A stretch of 64,000 nucleotides of DNA from Thermoflexibacter ruber (GCF_900113045.1 NZ_FONY01000018.1:45600-109599), one strand, 5' to 3'; positions 18,497 through 27,687 are shown, counted from the stretch's first letter. Made by a program: numbers and translations. The notes: a model not told the origin generated them from the sequence alone.

Positions 18497-18527
18497 CTTG
18501 GAAATGAAAATAAATTGTTTATATTTG
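18497..18527 (+). promoter_or_regulatory. Promoter of the Crp/Fnr regulator gene
   Basis: CTTG at 18497-18500 and TATATTTG at 18520-18527 are separated by 19 bases, one of the best matches in the window to the Bacteroidetes TTTG-N19-TAnnTTTG promoter. The predicted transcript would have a leader of about 75 bases. Confidence 0.65.
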
Positions 18528-18609
18528 TAGATAGAATTTAGTAACGATTAGACTAATTGAGTTTGCTGTAAATCAATTATTTAAGTACTAATAAAATCAA
18601 ATTAGCATC

Positions 18610-19320
18610 ATGAAATTCGTACCTCCTAAATGTGAAAACTGTAGCATAAAAAATGACTCTCTATTCTGTTTATGCCAGCAAGAAGAAGTGCAACATGTTA
18701 GTCAGGTGAAAACCTGCAATATATACAGGAAAGGGCAAATAGTTTTTCATGAAAATGCAATGCCTATTGGCTTGTATTGTATTTATGAAGGTAGTGTAAA
18801 AATCAGCAAACTCAATAGCAATGGGAGGGAACAGATTATGAGAATAGCTGCGCCAGGTGATTTCTTAGGTTATCGCTCCTTGGTAGCACACCGTCCTTAC
18901 AGCGATACAGCCATTGCCATAGAAGATACTACTATTTGCTTAGTACCTAAGTCTGAGTTTTTTAACCTGATGCAAAACAACAAAAAGTTTTATGAGGCTT
19001 TGTTGCAAAAGATTTGTAGAGATGCAGATGAAATGGAAAATAAACTAAGCAATATTGCTTATAAACCTGTAAGAGGACGCATTGCAGAAGCTCTACTGAT
19101 TTTGGCAGGTAAAAACGCTCACGAGGGCAAGGAAGCAAAACTACAGCCCTATATCAATCTCACCCGAGAAGATTTGGCGAGTCTGGTTGGCACGGTGAAA
19201 GAAACAGCTATACGCACTATTTCTGAGTTTAAGGACGAGAACCTTATCGCTATAGATAAAAGAAGAATTAGGATTCTTAATTTTGATAAGTTAATGCATA
19301 TCAGCAACTTGTATGACTAA
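18610..19320 (+). CDS. Crp/Fnr-family regulator with N-terminal cysteine cluster
   Basis: This 236-residue protein has a cyclic-nucleotide-binding-type beta roll (about 40-140; GLYCIYEGSVKI, APGDFLGYRSL) and a C-terminal winged helix (LTREDLASLVGTVKETAIRTISEF) as recognition helix. The first 22 residues contain Cys8, Cys11, Cys20 and Cys22, recalling the iron-sulphur ligands of Fnr, although spacing differs. The Arg and Glu typical of the cAMP pocket of CRP are not evident. It is therefore more likely an oxygen, redox or NO sensor than a cAMP receptor; that is an inference. It sits alone with its own good promoter and is convergent with the next gene. Confidence 0.85.
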   Translation: MKFVPPKCENCSIKNDSLFCLCQQEEVQHVSQVKTCNIYRKGQIVFHENAMPIGLYCIYEGSVKISKLNSNGREQIMRIAAPGDFLGYRSLVAHRPYSDTAIAIEDTTICLVPKSEFFNLMQNNKKFYEALLQKICRDADEMENKLSNIAYKPVRGRIAEALLILAGKNAHEGKEAKLQPYINLTREDLASLVGTVKETAIRTISEFKDENLIAIDKRRIRILNFDKLMHISNLYD

Positions 19321-19326
19321 TGATAG

Positions 19327-20328
19327 CTAAGCCAAACCTTCTTGGTCGCTTTTCCTGAGAGGTGCTTGGGGTTTCTTTTTCCAGAAATAGTAAAGCCCAA
19401 ATAAGCCAACTATGACGCTTGCTATCAAAAGTATATAATCGTCCTCTTCCTCTTTATCAAAAGCCAAATTGTCATTGCCATCTATTTTGTCTGCTTCTGT
19501 CGTTTCTGTAAACTCATCAAGTGCTGGGTTGGCTGCATAGTTCTCAGCAACATCAGTATTTTCTTCTGTAACAGTTTGTTCCACAAAAGAAGGAGTAACT
19601 ACATCATTTTTAACAACAGTTTCTTCTTTCGCTTTTTTGGGATTTTCTTGTTTTTTGGAAGAGATATTTTTAGGTGTTTCTACAATCGCAATCGCCTGCT
19701 GTCCTAAAATATTAGCACTAATTTTAGCTTCCCTCAACAAGGCTTGGCTTTGGGCTAAAGTGGCAAAATCTTCGCCTAAATCATTTTTGGTGGCATTATC
19801 GGTAACAGCCCATACGGCATACTGCCCTATTTTATTTTGAGCATCTTTTTTCTCAATCAAGCGAGCCAAACGAAGTAGAGGCTCGTCAGCTAACTCACCC
19901 ACATCATATCTTATATAAATATCTGGAGAATTTTTATGAAGTTGCCCACACATGGCATACACTCTATCTGTAATCTTTTCTTTGGGACGCAAGGTGTAAA
20001 AGAGAGTTTTCGTAACCACCATATTTTGCGAGCTACTATCTCTGGAAAGCAACATGGTTCCACATCTTAAAACTACATTGATAATAGAGTCAGACATATT
20101 TTTCATCTTGATGTCTATACATTGACCAAAGTGAGCACTTGTTAGGTCTGGCTGTAGTTTGTTAGGATTATAAGCTCCTCTAATGCTTACAGATAGCTTT
20201 CTACTCAACTTTGCGTCTAAAATAGAGAGTGTATCTTTGGGAATACGTTGTTGGTAAGGTTCTGCCCAAGACAAAGTAAGGACGGAAACCATACAAAAAC
20301 TCAAAGCTACATTTAAGAAATACTTCAT
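19327..20328 (-). CDS. Exported protein with C-terminal membrane anchor
   Basis: From the ATG at 20328 the protein has 333 residues and a good signal peptide (MKYFLNVALSFCMVSVLTLS); an in-frame ATG 11 codons upstream fits export less well. The mature N-terminal domain (about 25-210) is beta-rich with three cysteines and mentions no known motif; an acidic, Thr/Glu-rich linker (about 215-295) leads to a membrane helix (DYILLIASVIVGLFGLYYFW) and a short basic tail. This layout of an extracytoplasmic domain, flexible stalk and C-terminal anchor suggests a periplasmic sensor or receptor. I do not recognise the family. It is convergent with the Crp/Fnr gene, 6 bases apart. Confidence 0.6.
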   Translation of the reverse strand: MKYFLNVALSFCMVSVLTLSWAEPYQQRIPKDTLSILDAKLSRKLSVSIRGAYNPNKLQPDLTSAHFGQCIDIKMKNMSDSIINVVLRCGTMLLSRDSSSQNMVVTKTLFYTLRPKEKITDRVYAMCGQLHKNSPDIYIRYDVGELADEPLLRLARLIEKKDAQNKIGQYAVWAVTDNATKNDLGEDFATLAQSQALLREAKISANILGQQAIAIVETPKNISSKKQENPKKAKEETVVKNDVVTPSFVEQTVTEENTDVAENYAANPALDEFTETTEADKIDGNDNLAFDKEEEDDYILLIASVIVGLFGLYYFWKKKPQAPLRKSDQEGLA

Positions 20329-20732
20329 AAGTTTAACCAATAGATTATCAGTAAAATACAACTTAGCATATTGTATATTAGAGGTAGCATGAAATTTTAA
20401 CTTGTAAATTTAGTAAATTATACCTACAAAACAATTAGAATGTGTTTGATTTTTTTATTAACATAATGTGAAAGCACATTTGCATTTCTTTGCTACCCTT
20501 CCTATTATTCGTTAAAAATCAAATTTGGTTACATTACTCAAGCAAAATTTCTCGATTTAATTATAGCTATCCATCATCTTTAGCGTACGGACTCATGTTT
20601 TTACAGTCTGAATAGTTCTCATTCACAAAAAATTCAACTCTTTGAAACTTAGAGTTTACATCAAAAATATCTTAATCCTTCCCTTTTGAAATAATTTTGC
20701 AGGTATTTAATAAACCTAAAATTTTTTACGCA
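20329..20732. other. Intergenic region, no gene found
   Basis: This 404-base, AT-rich stretch lies between divergent genes. I see no RNA gene or repeat. The only likely signal is TAATTTTG at 20692-20699, a TAnnTTTG-type minus-7 element for the lipoprotein gene that starts at 20733. Confidence 0.5.
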
Positions 20733-21149
20733 ATGAACAAGATAATACCTTTTCTTTTGTTTTTGATAATCACCGCACAGGCTTGCACACCTGAGAAGGT
20801 TGCGACTACGCTTGCTTCTATTCTTACACAAGGCAGTGGCAAGTGGAAAGTAACTTTTGCTAAGTTCGGCGATGAGGAACCTCCAAGAGGCATGTATGAC
20901 CGATTTTTGATTGAGTTTAGGGGGGGAGATGTCTATGTAACTACTAATCCAGACGGGGCGATTTCACCTGCTACCTTGCCACGAGGTACTTGGAAAGAAA
21001 GCAATGGCAAAATTACTTTTGATGGGACAGTAGTCGTCAGGGAGATTACTCAACAACGCACTTCCAATAAAATTGTATTGGAGTGGGAAGTAAGTATCCC
21101 CGGAAAAGTTACCACTACTTACAGAATAGAATTGATGAAAGCTAACTAA
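20733..21149 (+). CDS. Small lipoprotein related to the 11.3-kb lipoprotein
   Basis: Starting at ATG 20733 gives 138 residues with lipobox ITAQAC, so the mature protein is lipidated. The body is beta-rich with GKWKVTFAKFGDEEPP, GGDVYVTTNPDG and GTWKESNGKITFDGTVV, the same succession of strands as the lipocalin-like protein at 11.3-11.8 kb, making them probable paralogues. The gene is 36 bases upstream of the T9SS choice-of-anchor protein and may be co-transcribed. An upstream in-frame TTG/CTG-type start would spoil the signal peptide. Function unknown. Confidence 0.68.
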   Translation: MNKIIPFLLFLIITAQACTPEKVATTLASILTQGSGKWKVTFAKFGDEEPPRGMYDRFLIEFRGGDVYVTTNPDGAISPATLPRGTWKESNGKITFDGTVVVREITQQRTSNKIVLEWEVSIPGKVTTTYRIELMKAN

Positions 21150-21185
21150 CCTCATTATTTTTTTTAATCTAAATTTCAAAACAAT

Positions 21186-23318
21186 ATGAATTTCAAAAAT
21201 ATACTCATTGTCATCACTTTTTCGCTTTTAAGCTTTGCGAAAAATGCTTTAGCGCAAACAATTCCGCCTGCACCGCAAGCTACGGAAGCACTGAAACTGA
21301 ACTTTGTAAGCAGTTTTGCCATAGGCGGAGGTACAGCTGAGATTACTGACTATGACCCTGTTACCAAGCGTCTTTTTGTTATCAACTCTACGGCAGACAG
21401 ATTAGAGATTTTGGACTTCTCCAATCCTGCCAATATCCAATCTTTTAGAACGATTAATATGACTGCTTACGGCAATGGTTGCCAAAGTGTAGCTGTAAGA
21501 GATGGCATGGTAACAGTAGCCGTAGATGTAAACGTACCGCATGGAAGCAATGGGAAAGCCGTTTTCTTTAATACCAATGGAGATTTCTTAGCTCAGGTAG
21601 AGGTAGGTAATCTTCCTGACATGATCATGTTTACCCCTGATGGAAAAACGGTACTTACTGCTAACGAAGGTGAACCTAATGACGCTTATACTATTGACCC
21701 AGAGGGTTCTGTATCTATCATAGATATTTCAAGAGGTGCAAGAAACTTAACCCAAAGCGATGTTACTACTTTGCGTTTTAATGCCTTTAATAGCCAAATT
21801 AATCAGTTGAGAGCCAAAGGAATACGTATCTTTGGACCTGGTGCCACAGTTGCCCAAGACTTAGAGCCAGAGTATATCGCAGTATCTAATGACTCTCGCA
21901 AGGCGTGGGTTACATTGCAAGAGAACAATGCACTCGCCGTAATAGATTTGGCTACTAAAACTATCACAGACCTTTTGCCACTTGGCTTGAAAGACCATAG
22001 CTTACCAGCCAATTCCTTAGATGCTTCTGACAATGGTGCTATCAATATTAGGACTTGGAAAGTCAAAGGAATGTATCAACCTGATGCCATTGCCTACTAT
22101 GAGGTAGGAGGCGTACCTTATTTAGTTACTGCTAATGAGGGTGATGCAAGGGAATATGCTGGCTTAACAGAAATATTACGCGTAAGTGCAGGGGCTTATG
22201 TGCTTGACCCTACAGTTTTTCCTGATGCCGTCGCCTTAAAGCAACCTTTAAACTTAGGAAGACTCAATGTTACTAATAGGTCTGGAGATTTGGACAGCGA
22301 TGGGGATTTTGATGAAATCCACGTATTTGGAGCGCGTTCCTTCAGTATTTGGAATGGTAATACAGGCGAATTGGTATATGATAGCGGCAATGATTTTGAA
22401 ACTATTACAGCCAACCACCCCATTTGGAGAAATTTGTTTAATGCAAGTAATGCCAACAACACACTTAAAAATAGAAGCGACGACAAAGGACCTGAGCCAG
22501 AGGGAGTAGCTATTTTTAAGTCTTTGGACAAAGTCTATGCTTTCATTGCTTTGGAAAGAATAGGCGGTTTTATGGTCTACGATATAACCAATCCACGAAA
22601 CCCTGTTTACGTAAACTATATCAACAGCCGTACTGTAGGGGCGCTTGGTGGGGACAGAGGAGCAGAGGGCATCATTTTTATCCCTGCGGAGAAAAGCCCT
22701 AACCAACAAGACTTGGTTGTGGTTTCTAATGAAACGAGCGGCACGGTGAGCGTTTACAGCATCAGTGGCATAAATAGATTCCTTGTTTCTCCTATTTTGA
22801 CGGCAAAGGCAGGAAGCGGTAAAGTTATGCTTGCTTGGCAGTCAGTTCCATTTGCAGATAGATATGAAATTTTTGTGTATAGTGAAGGTAGCCCCCAACG
22901 CTCTTTGGGTATCACTAATGATATTAAATTTGAAGTAACAGGGCTAAGCAATGGCATCACTTACTTTTTTAGAATCAAATCTATCAGCAGCGGTACAGGC
23001 ATAGAAAGTGATTTTTCTAATACAGTTTCTGCTAAACCTTCTGTTATCTTAGGAGTAGAGGAGGAAACTACTAACAATATTTTCCAAGTATATCCTAATC
23101 CAAGCAGTGGCGTATTTTCTTTGAAAATAGAGGATATTAAAGGCAAAGAGGCAGGAATCAAGATATTAGACATGGGAGGCAGAGTAGTTTTCCAAAAAAA
23201 TATCCAAATCAATGGAAAATTGGAAGAAAATTTGTCTTTGGACTTAGCTAAAGGAATGTATTTGTTGCAAGTGAATACAGAAACAGACAGTTTCAAAAGG
23301 AAATTGGTGATAGAATAG
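21186..23318 (+). CDS. T9SS-secreted choice-of-anchor I beta-propeller protein with Fn3
   Basis: This 710-residue protein has a signal peptide ending ALAQ, a long beta-propeller of the choice-of-anchor I / alkaline-phosphatase-associated type (about 35-525; LFVINSTADRLEILDFSNP, TANEGEPND, TANEGDAREY), a fibronectin III domain (about 530-615) and a T9SS type A sorting domain (FQVYPNPSSGVFSLK ... KGMYLLQVNTETDSF). It is exported through the type IX system. Relatives with a calcium-dependent phosphatase or phytase-like activity are sometimes proposed, but no active site can be assigned here. A strong terminator follows, and the preceding lipoprotein gene is probably in the same transcript. Confidence 0.85.
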   Translation: MNFKNILIVITFSLLSFAKNALAQTIPPAPQATEALKLNFVSSFAIGGGTAEITDYDPVTKRLFVINSTADRLEILDFSNPANIQSFRTINMTAYGNGCQSVAVRDGMVTVAVDVNVPHGSNGKAVFFNTNGDFLAQVEVGNLPDMIMFTPDGKTVLTANEGEPNDAYTIDPEGSVSIIDISRGARNLTQSDVTTLRFNAFNSQINQLRAKGIRIFGPGATVAQDLEPEYIAVSNDSRKAWVTLQENNALAVIDLATKTITDLLPLGLKDHSLPANSLDASDNGAINIRTWKVKGMYQPDAIAYYEVGGVPYLVTANEGDAREYAGLTEILRVSAGAYVLDPTVFPDAVALKQPLNLGRLNVTNRSGDLDSDGDFDEIHVFGARSFSIWNGNTGELVYDSGNDFETITANHPIWRNLFNASNANNTLKNRSDDKGPEPEGVAIFKSLDKVYAFIALERIGGFMVYDITNPRNPVYVNYINSRTVGALGGDRGAEGIIFIPAEKSPNQQDLVVVSNETSGTVSVYSISGINRFLVSPILTAKAGSGKVMLAWQSVPFADRYEIFVYSEGSPQRSLGITNDIKFEVTGLSNGITYFFRIKSISSGTGIESDFSNTVSAKPSVILGVEEETTNNIFQVYPNPSSGVFSLKIEDIKGKEAGIKILDMGGRVVFQKNIQINGKLEENLSLDLAKGMYLLQVNTETDSFKRKLVIE

Positions 23319-23334
23319 GGAAAAAATTAGGCAT

Positions 23335-23374
23335 AAAAAACAGGCTACTTAAAAAATTAAATAGCCTGTTTTTT
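23335..23374. terminator. Bidirectional terminator after the choice-of-anchor gene
   Basis: A 13-bp stem built on AACAGGCTA / TAGCCTGTT, with an A-run on one side and T8 on the other, encloses a 14-base loop. It serves both the plus-strand secreted protein and the minus-strand receiver gene ending at 23397. Confidence 0.85.
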
Positions 23375-23396
23375 TTGTTATTCAGTGAATCATCTA

Positions 23397-23813
23397 TCAA
23401 ACATTCAAATTTTTTAAACTTTCTTGTGTTAAGGGTTTATTGATATACTTCTTCACATAGGTATAATCTTTAGACTTATTTACATCTTGGGGATTAATAG
23501 AAGAAGTAAGCATTACTATTCGGCAAAGATTTTTTGTTTCTGCACTCAGCTTGTCAAATTGGTCTAAAAACTGAAAACCATCCATCAAAGGCATATCAAT
23601 ATCCAAAAAGATGATTTCAGGAATAACCACTGGTGCAATTCCAGCGATACGTTCCATATTTTTCAAAAACTTAATTGCACTCTTTGCTCCTGAATAGGTA
23701 AAAATGTGTTCGCTAATATTCGCCGCTTCTATCATCTTTTGATTAATGAGGTTATCTATCTCATTATCATCTATTAGCATTACTGACTTGTATTTTTTGG
23801 TAGTGGTAGCCAT
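23397..23813 (-). CDS. Single-domain response regulator (receiver)
   Basis: This 138-residue protein is a lone CheY-like receiver: acidic pair Asp15-Asp16 in MLIDDNEIDN, phosphoacceptor Asp71 in FLDIDMPLMDG, Thr in VMLTSS and the conserved Lys in INKPL. There is no output domain, so it acts through phosphorylation-dependent protein binding or as a phosphorelay step. No kinase lies beside it; the DHp-only membrane proteins at 2.5-4.3 kb lack kinase activity themselves. It is a single-gene unit bounded by a terminator and a 268-base gap. Confidence 0.92.
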   Translation of the reverse strand: MATTTKKYKSVMLIDDNEIDNLINQKMIEAANISEHIFTYSGAKSAIKFLKNMERIAGIAPVVIPEIIFLDIDMPLMDGFQFLDQFDKLSAETKNLCRIVMLTSSINPQDVNKSKDYTYVKKYINKPLTQESLKNLNV

Positions 23814-24018
23814 ATTTGGTCTTGATTGTTAAGATATTTTTTGCAAATTAAAAACAATTTTTTGTATTCTGTCAATATCTATACGGTAAAAGTATAAAAG
23901 ATATTTTAAAACTTTTGGTAAGATTGTAAATTAATTTGTTTTTTGCAAGTGAAACAGCCTTAAATGTTTAAGTAGTTTGATATTTTTTATGGTTGAGGGC
24001 TATTTAGAGATGCTAAGT

Positions 24019-24052
24019 AGCCATTATAAGGCTTGTAAACCTTATAATGGCT
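24019..24052. repeat. Perfect 13-bp inverted repeat downstream of TlpA-like gene
   Basis: AGCCATTATAAGG and its exact complement flank an eight-base loop, just beyond the 3' end of the thioredoxin-like lipoprotein gene. It lacks a following U run on the minus strand, so it may be a weak terminator or an mRNA 3'-end stabiliser. Confidence 0.5.
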
Positions 24053-24081
24053 GGGTAAAAAGCAAGAAAATACTTGTTTGC

Positions 24082-25173
24082 TTACATCTGCAAAAGTTCC
24101 ATAATTTTCTCTTCCAATGCCTTTCCTCTCAAATTTTTGGCAATGATAATTCCATTTTTGTCCAAAAGATAAGTCATAGGAATAGCTGTAACGTTGTAAT
24201 CCATAGAGATAGTATGATTGGCTGATAAGTCAGGAATGTGATTCCATGTCATTTTATCAGAAGTAATAGCACTTTTCCATGCTTGCTCATCTCGGTCTGA
24301 GGAAATACTCAAAATCTCAAAACCCTTGTCTTTGTACTTGTTATATACTCTCACTACATTGGGATTTTCCATGCGGCAAGGTCTGCACCAAGAAGCCCAG
24401 AAGTCCAAAAGTAGGTATTTCCCTCTAAAACTTGCCAGAGAAACCTCTTTACCTTCTTGATTTTGAAAACGAATCTCTGGGGCGGGCTGTCCTATAGCAG
24501 TCTTTTTAATGCCTTCCAACTCTTTCCCAAGCTGTTTAATTTGTTCTGAGGCAGGGTATTTTTTGGCTAAATTGGTGTGAATCTTCTCTATCAAATCCAA
24601 GTCATTCTCTATGTCTAACAAAGAAAACATTTGTATTGCAGCAAAAGAGTTTTGTGCTTTCTCTAATATTACTTTAGTTTTATTCGTTGCTTCTTTGGTA
24701 ATTTCCTCGTATTTTGCTTGGAGTTGGGCTTCTTCTTCATCGCTTACTTCCCTGCCGTAGAAAGATTTTTGCAGTTCCCCTACCTGTTGGGAATAACCTT
24801 CTCGCAAAGTCATAAACTCTTGCAGGTATTGGTTGTCCTCTGAACCACTGACCTCAAACTTGCCATTTTGCGTGCCGTCAGCCATAATTTTTATGGGAGA
24901 GTTGTGGAGCAGAAGGAGTTTATTTTGCATTCTGTAAATATCAATTACGTAGAAATCAGGCTCTTGTAAGCTAAGATTGAAGGCAAAATTTCCTTCTGAA
25001 TTAGCAAATGCAGAATCTATGACTTTGGCACTCTGTCCTTCTATCTTTACAAGGTAAATAGGTTTTCCCTCTTGTGGAAAATTAATTTTACCTGAAACAA
25101 GTGCTTGGTTTTGATTTTCCTGAGAACAGGCGGCAATACCTATAAGGAGGAGAAGATAAATTAATTTTTTCAT
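24082..25173 (-). CDS. DUF4369 / TlpA-type thiol-disulphide lipoprotein
   Basis: This 363-residue lipoprotein has lipobox GIAAC at residues 12-16. An N-terminal DUF4369 domain (about 25-130; SGKINFPQEGKPIYLV) precedes a helical linker and a C-terminal thioredoxin fold (about 225-363) with LLDFWASWCRPCRMENPNV, whose WCRPC motif is the active-site dithiol, and the cis-proline segment TAIPMTYLLDKNG. It is expected on the periplasmic face, reducing or isomerising protein or cytochrome thiols. It ends in a perfect hairpin and stands 40 bases after the thioesterase gene, with which it may be co-transcribed. Confidence 0.9.
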   Translation of the reverse strand: MKKLIYLLLLIGIAACSQENQNQALVSGKINFPQEGKPIYLVKIEGQSAKVIDSAFANSEGNFAFNLSLQEPDFYVIDIYRMQNKLLLLHNSPIKIMADGTQNGKFEVSGSEDNQYLQEFMTLREGYSQQVGELQKSFYGREVSDEEEAQLQAKYEEITKEATNKTKVILEKAQNSFAAIQMFSLLDIENDLDLIEKIHTNLAKKYPASEQIKQLGKELEGIKKTAIGQPAPEIRFQNQEGKEVSLASFRGKYLLLDFWASWCRPCRMENPNVVRVYNKYKDKGFEILSISSDRDEQAWKSAITSDKMTWNHIPDLSANHTISMDYNVTAIPMTYLLDKNGIIIAKNLRGKALEEKIMELLQM

Positions 25174-25213
25174 GTATTTAAAATGTTTATGATAATGATA
25201 TTGAATAGCAAAC

Positions 25214-25624
25214 TTAGTTTTTAAAGTAGGGCATCAGCGTATCTAATAAATACTTAGGAGGGCGACAGATTTTGCGGGTTTCTTTGTTCATGAAAACCAA
25301 GACGGATTCGCCCTTATGAAGTTCCTGCCCCGCTTCGTTGTAAATTTCATAATAGAAAACAATCTTAGCGGCTGGAAGTTCCTTAATCATTACTCTGATA
25401 GTAAGCAAGTCATCAAATTGTGCAGGCTGTAGAAAATAGGAATGATTCTCCCACACGGGCATCATAATTCCCTGTGCCTCCATGTCTTTGTAGCTTACTC
25501 CCACGCCTCGTAAGGCTTCTACTCTGGCGATTTCGTAGAAATAGGCATATCTTCCATAATAAACATAACCCATTTGGTCGGTATCTCCGTAGCGTACTCT
25601 GTATTGTATTTCGCTGATAAACAT
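25214..25624 (-). CDS. Hot-dog acyl-CoA thioesterase (YbgC/FadM type)
   Basis: This 136-residue protein is a 4-hydroxybenzoyl-CoA-thioesterase-like hot-dog enzyme. The signature RVRYGDTDQMGYVYYGRY contains the catalytic Asp, and the FFYEIARVEALR helix follows as in YbgC and FadM. It hydrolyses acyl-CoA thioesters in the cytoplasm; chain-length preference cannot be predicted. Length is normal. It is transcribed towards the TlpA-like gene and lies 62 bases from the FG-GAP fusion gene on the same strand. Confidence 0.9.
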   Translation of the reverse strand: MFISEIQYRVRYGDTDQMGYVYYGRYAYFYEIARVEALRGVGVSYKDMEAQGIMMPVWENHSYFLQPAQFDDLLTIRVMIKELPAAKIVFYYEIYNEAGQELHKGESVLVFMNKETRKICRPPKYLLDTLMPYFKN

Positions 25625-25686
25625 TTCTTTAAGTATATTTTTCAGTAAATCAAATACAAAGGTACACTCTTTTGACTTATTCTGAC

Positions 25687-27687
25687 TTATTTCAAACTTT
25701 TTAAAAACTTTACGCTTTGAGGAATCTGTTGCATAGAGCGCGAAGATTCATCTTCTATGTACAACATTCTACCGTTTACTTGGCTTATTTCCCGCATAAT
25801 TTCCTCCATAGGTAGCTGCCCTGTGCCGATCGTTACATCTGACTCTACAGGGGCTGAGCCTGTAAGCAAACCTATCGGCTCGCCGATTTTCATGTCTTTA
25901 AGGTGAAAACACAGAAAACGATTAGGGTATTTTCTCAACAGTAAAGCAGGATTTTGCCCACCATGAAAAGTCCAATAAATATCCATTTCAAAATTGCAAA
26001 AATCGGGATTGGTTTTTTGCACCATAAGGTCAAAGAGCGTTCCCTCTGGCGAAGGCACAAACTCGTAGCCATGAATATGGTAAAAGAATTTGATACCTTC
26101 TTTTTTGAGCATTTCCCCTGCTGTATTGAACACTTGAATCGCTTTCTCAGCATCTTCTCTTGTAAAATCAGTGCCTTTGTGTGGAATCCATGCACAACCG
26201 ACTTCTGTAACTCCCATGAGTTTGGCATCTCTGATGATTGATTTTACATCATCTCTAAACTTTTCATAACCAAACAGAAAGCCCTTGCACTGCAAACCTG
26301 CTTTTTTTACTTCTTTGGCAAAATCTTCAGGGCTAAGTCCGTAGAGATTATGCCCTTCTATATGATTGATACCCCAAGACTTTACCAATTGGAGCATCTC
26401 AGGTAGGTTATCCTTAGTAATTTGGTTTCGGAGGCTATAAAGTTGTAAGCCAAGATGTTGCTCCACATATTGACTAATGGTGGGCTTGGGTTTGCCTGTA
26501 TCGTTTTGTAGCCAAATATCTAAACGAGGAGTTTTCCAATTGTAAGGTTTATTGAGTATATCCATGTCGCCGTCCCCGTCCAAGTCTGCTACTTTGGCTT
26601 CGTGAAAACCCATGCCTTTTTGAAAGTTGGTTGCTTTAAAATTTCCCACGCCGTCCCCATACAAAATCAAGGCTTCTGCTTTGGGGTGGTCGGGTTTGCT
26701 TTCCTTCTCTGACCACTTTGCCATCTCTGCCACAAAAATATCTAAATTCCCATCGCCGTTCACATCTGCCAAATCCAAAGAATGTGCATGAATTAACTGC
26801 CTGTCTATCAGTTTCCTTCCTTTCCAATTTGCACTTTCCATAGGATTTTCTGCACACTCATATAGCATCACATCTCCATTGGTGTCCCCCGAAGCGATTA
26901 CGACTTGCGGGTATCTCCCTGCTTTGAACTTCCCTACCGCTACTCGTCCACCTTGTTGGGCAATAGGCACGGCTTTGAAGGAATCATTGCCTTGGTACTT
27001 AAACCAATAGCTTCCTGCCAATAGGTCTGTGATGCCGTCATTGTCTATATCTGCCTTTGCCAGCCCCTCGTTTTGGCTGCCCGCTTCTCCAGTGAACAGT
27101 AGCTTCAAATTCCAAGCTGCTTGACTTTTCGGATTTTCAGGAATATCGGCAATGAATAGCGTTTTTTCTCCTTGGTTCCAAAATACCAACTGTGCTTTCC
27201 CTGTCCCTTTAAAATCTCCAAAAATTTGGTCATGGTGCTGATTCTTACCACTTTTTTTGATAGCATATCTTTTCCATGAGTTTTCATAATTGGGGTAGGG
27301 GTTTTCCCACCACCATACTTCGTTGCTTTGCCAATCCCCCCCGAAAACTATGTCTTGGTCGCCGTCATTGTCAATATCGTAGCATGCGCCGCCTGCTTCT
27401 ATGTTAAGCATTTCTTTTTCTATCACTTGCCTCTGCCAACCTTTTTGGGTGCGTTGATACCAAATTAGTGCAGGAGCAGACTGACGACAAGCCACTACGA
27501 AATCGTTTACTCCGTCCTTATCAATATCTAAGATAAGTGAAGCAGTTTGCTGAGTGCTTGTCCAAGGTTTTTCTATTTTCCTATTGGAAGTAGAATAGAA
27601 CTTCCAGTTTTGAGCAAAAGATAGGTTAGCGAGATGTATGCAAATCCATAGGCTAACAGTGAGAGCAATGCTATTTTTCATTTTCAT
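25687..27687 (-). CDS. FG-GAP beta-propeller fused to xylose-isomerase-like TIM barrel
   Basis: This 666-residue exported protein starts with a signal peptide (ending LANLSFAQ). Residues about 30-400 are FG-GAP/VCBS-type repeats with calcium-binding loops such as DIDKDGVNDF, DIDNDGDQDI, DIDNDGITDL, DVNGDGNLDI and DLDGDGDMDI. From about 405 it continues without break into an AP-endonuclease-2/sugar isomerase barrel (LGLQLYSLRNQI, IEGHNLYGLS, FCNFEMDIYW with metal-binding Glu and Asp, FLCFHLKDM, LYIEDESS). The fusion suggests an extracytoplasmic sugar epimerase or isomerase held on a propeller. Start Met1 or Met3 is equivalent. It could form a unit with the thioesterase downstream. Confidence 0.87.
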   Translation of the reverse strand: MKMKNSIALTVSLWICIHLANLSFAQNWKFYSTSNRKIEKPWTSTQQTASLILDIDKDGVNDFVVACRQSAPALIWYQRTQKGWQRQVIEKEMLNIEAGGACYDIDNDGDQDIVFGGDWQSNEVWWWENPYPNYENSWKRYAIKKSGKNQHHDQIFGDFKGTGKAQLVFWNQGEKTLFIADIPENPKSQAAWNLKLLFTGEAGSQNEGLAKADIDNDGITDLLAGSYWFKYQGNDSFKAVPIAQQGGRVAVGKFKAGRYPQVVIASGDTNGDVMLYECAENPMESANWKGRKLIDRQLIHAHSLDLADVNGDGNLDIFVAEMAKWSEKESKPDHPKAEALILYGDGVGNFKATNFQKGMGFHEAKVADLDGDGDMDILNKPYNWKTPRLDIWLQNDTGKPKPTISQYVEQHLGLQLYSLRNQITKDNLPEMLQLVKSWGINHIEGHNLYGLSPEDFAKEVKKAGLQCKGFLFGYEKFRDDVKSIIRDAKLMGVTEVGCAWIPHKGTDFTREDAEKAIQVFNTAGEMLKKEGIKFFYHIHGYEFVPSPEGTLFDLMVQKTNPDFCNFEMDIYWTFHGGQNPALLLRKYPNRFLCFHLKDMKIGEPIGLLTGSAPVESDVTIGTGQLPMEEIMREISQVNGRMLYIEDESSRSMQQIPQSVKFLKSLK

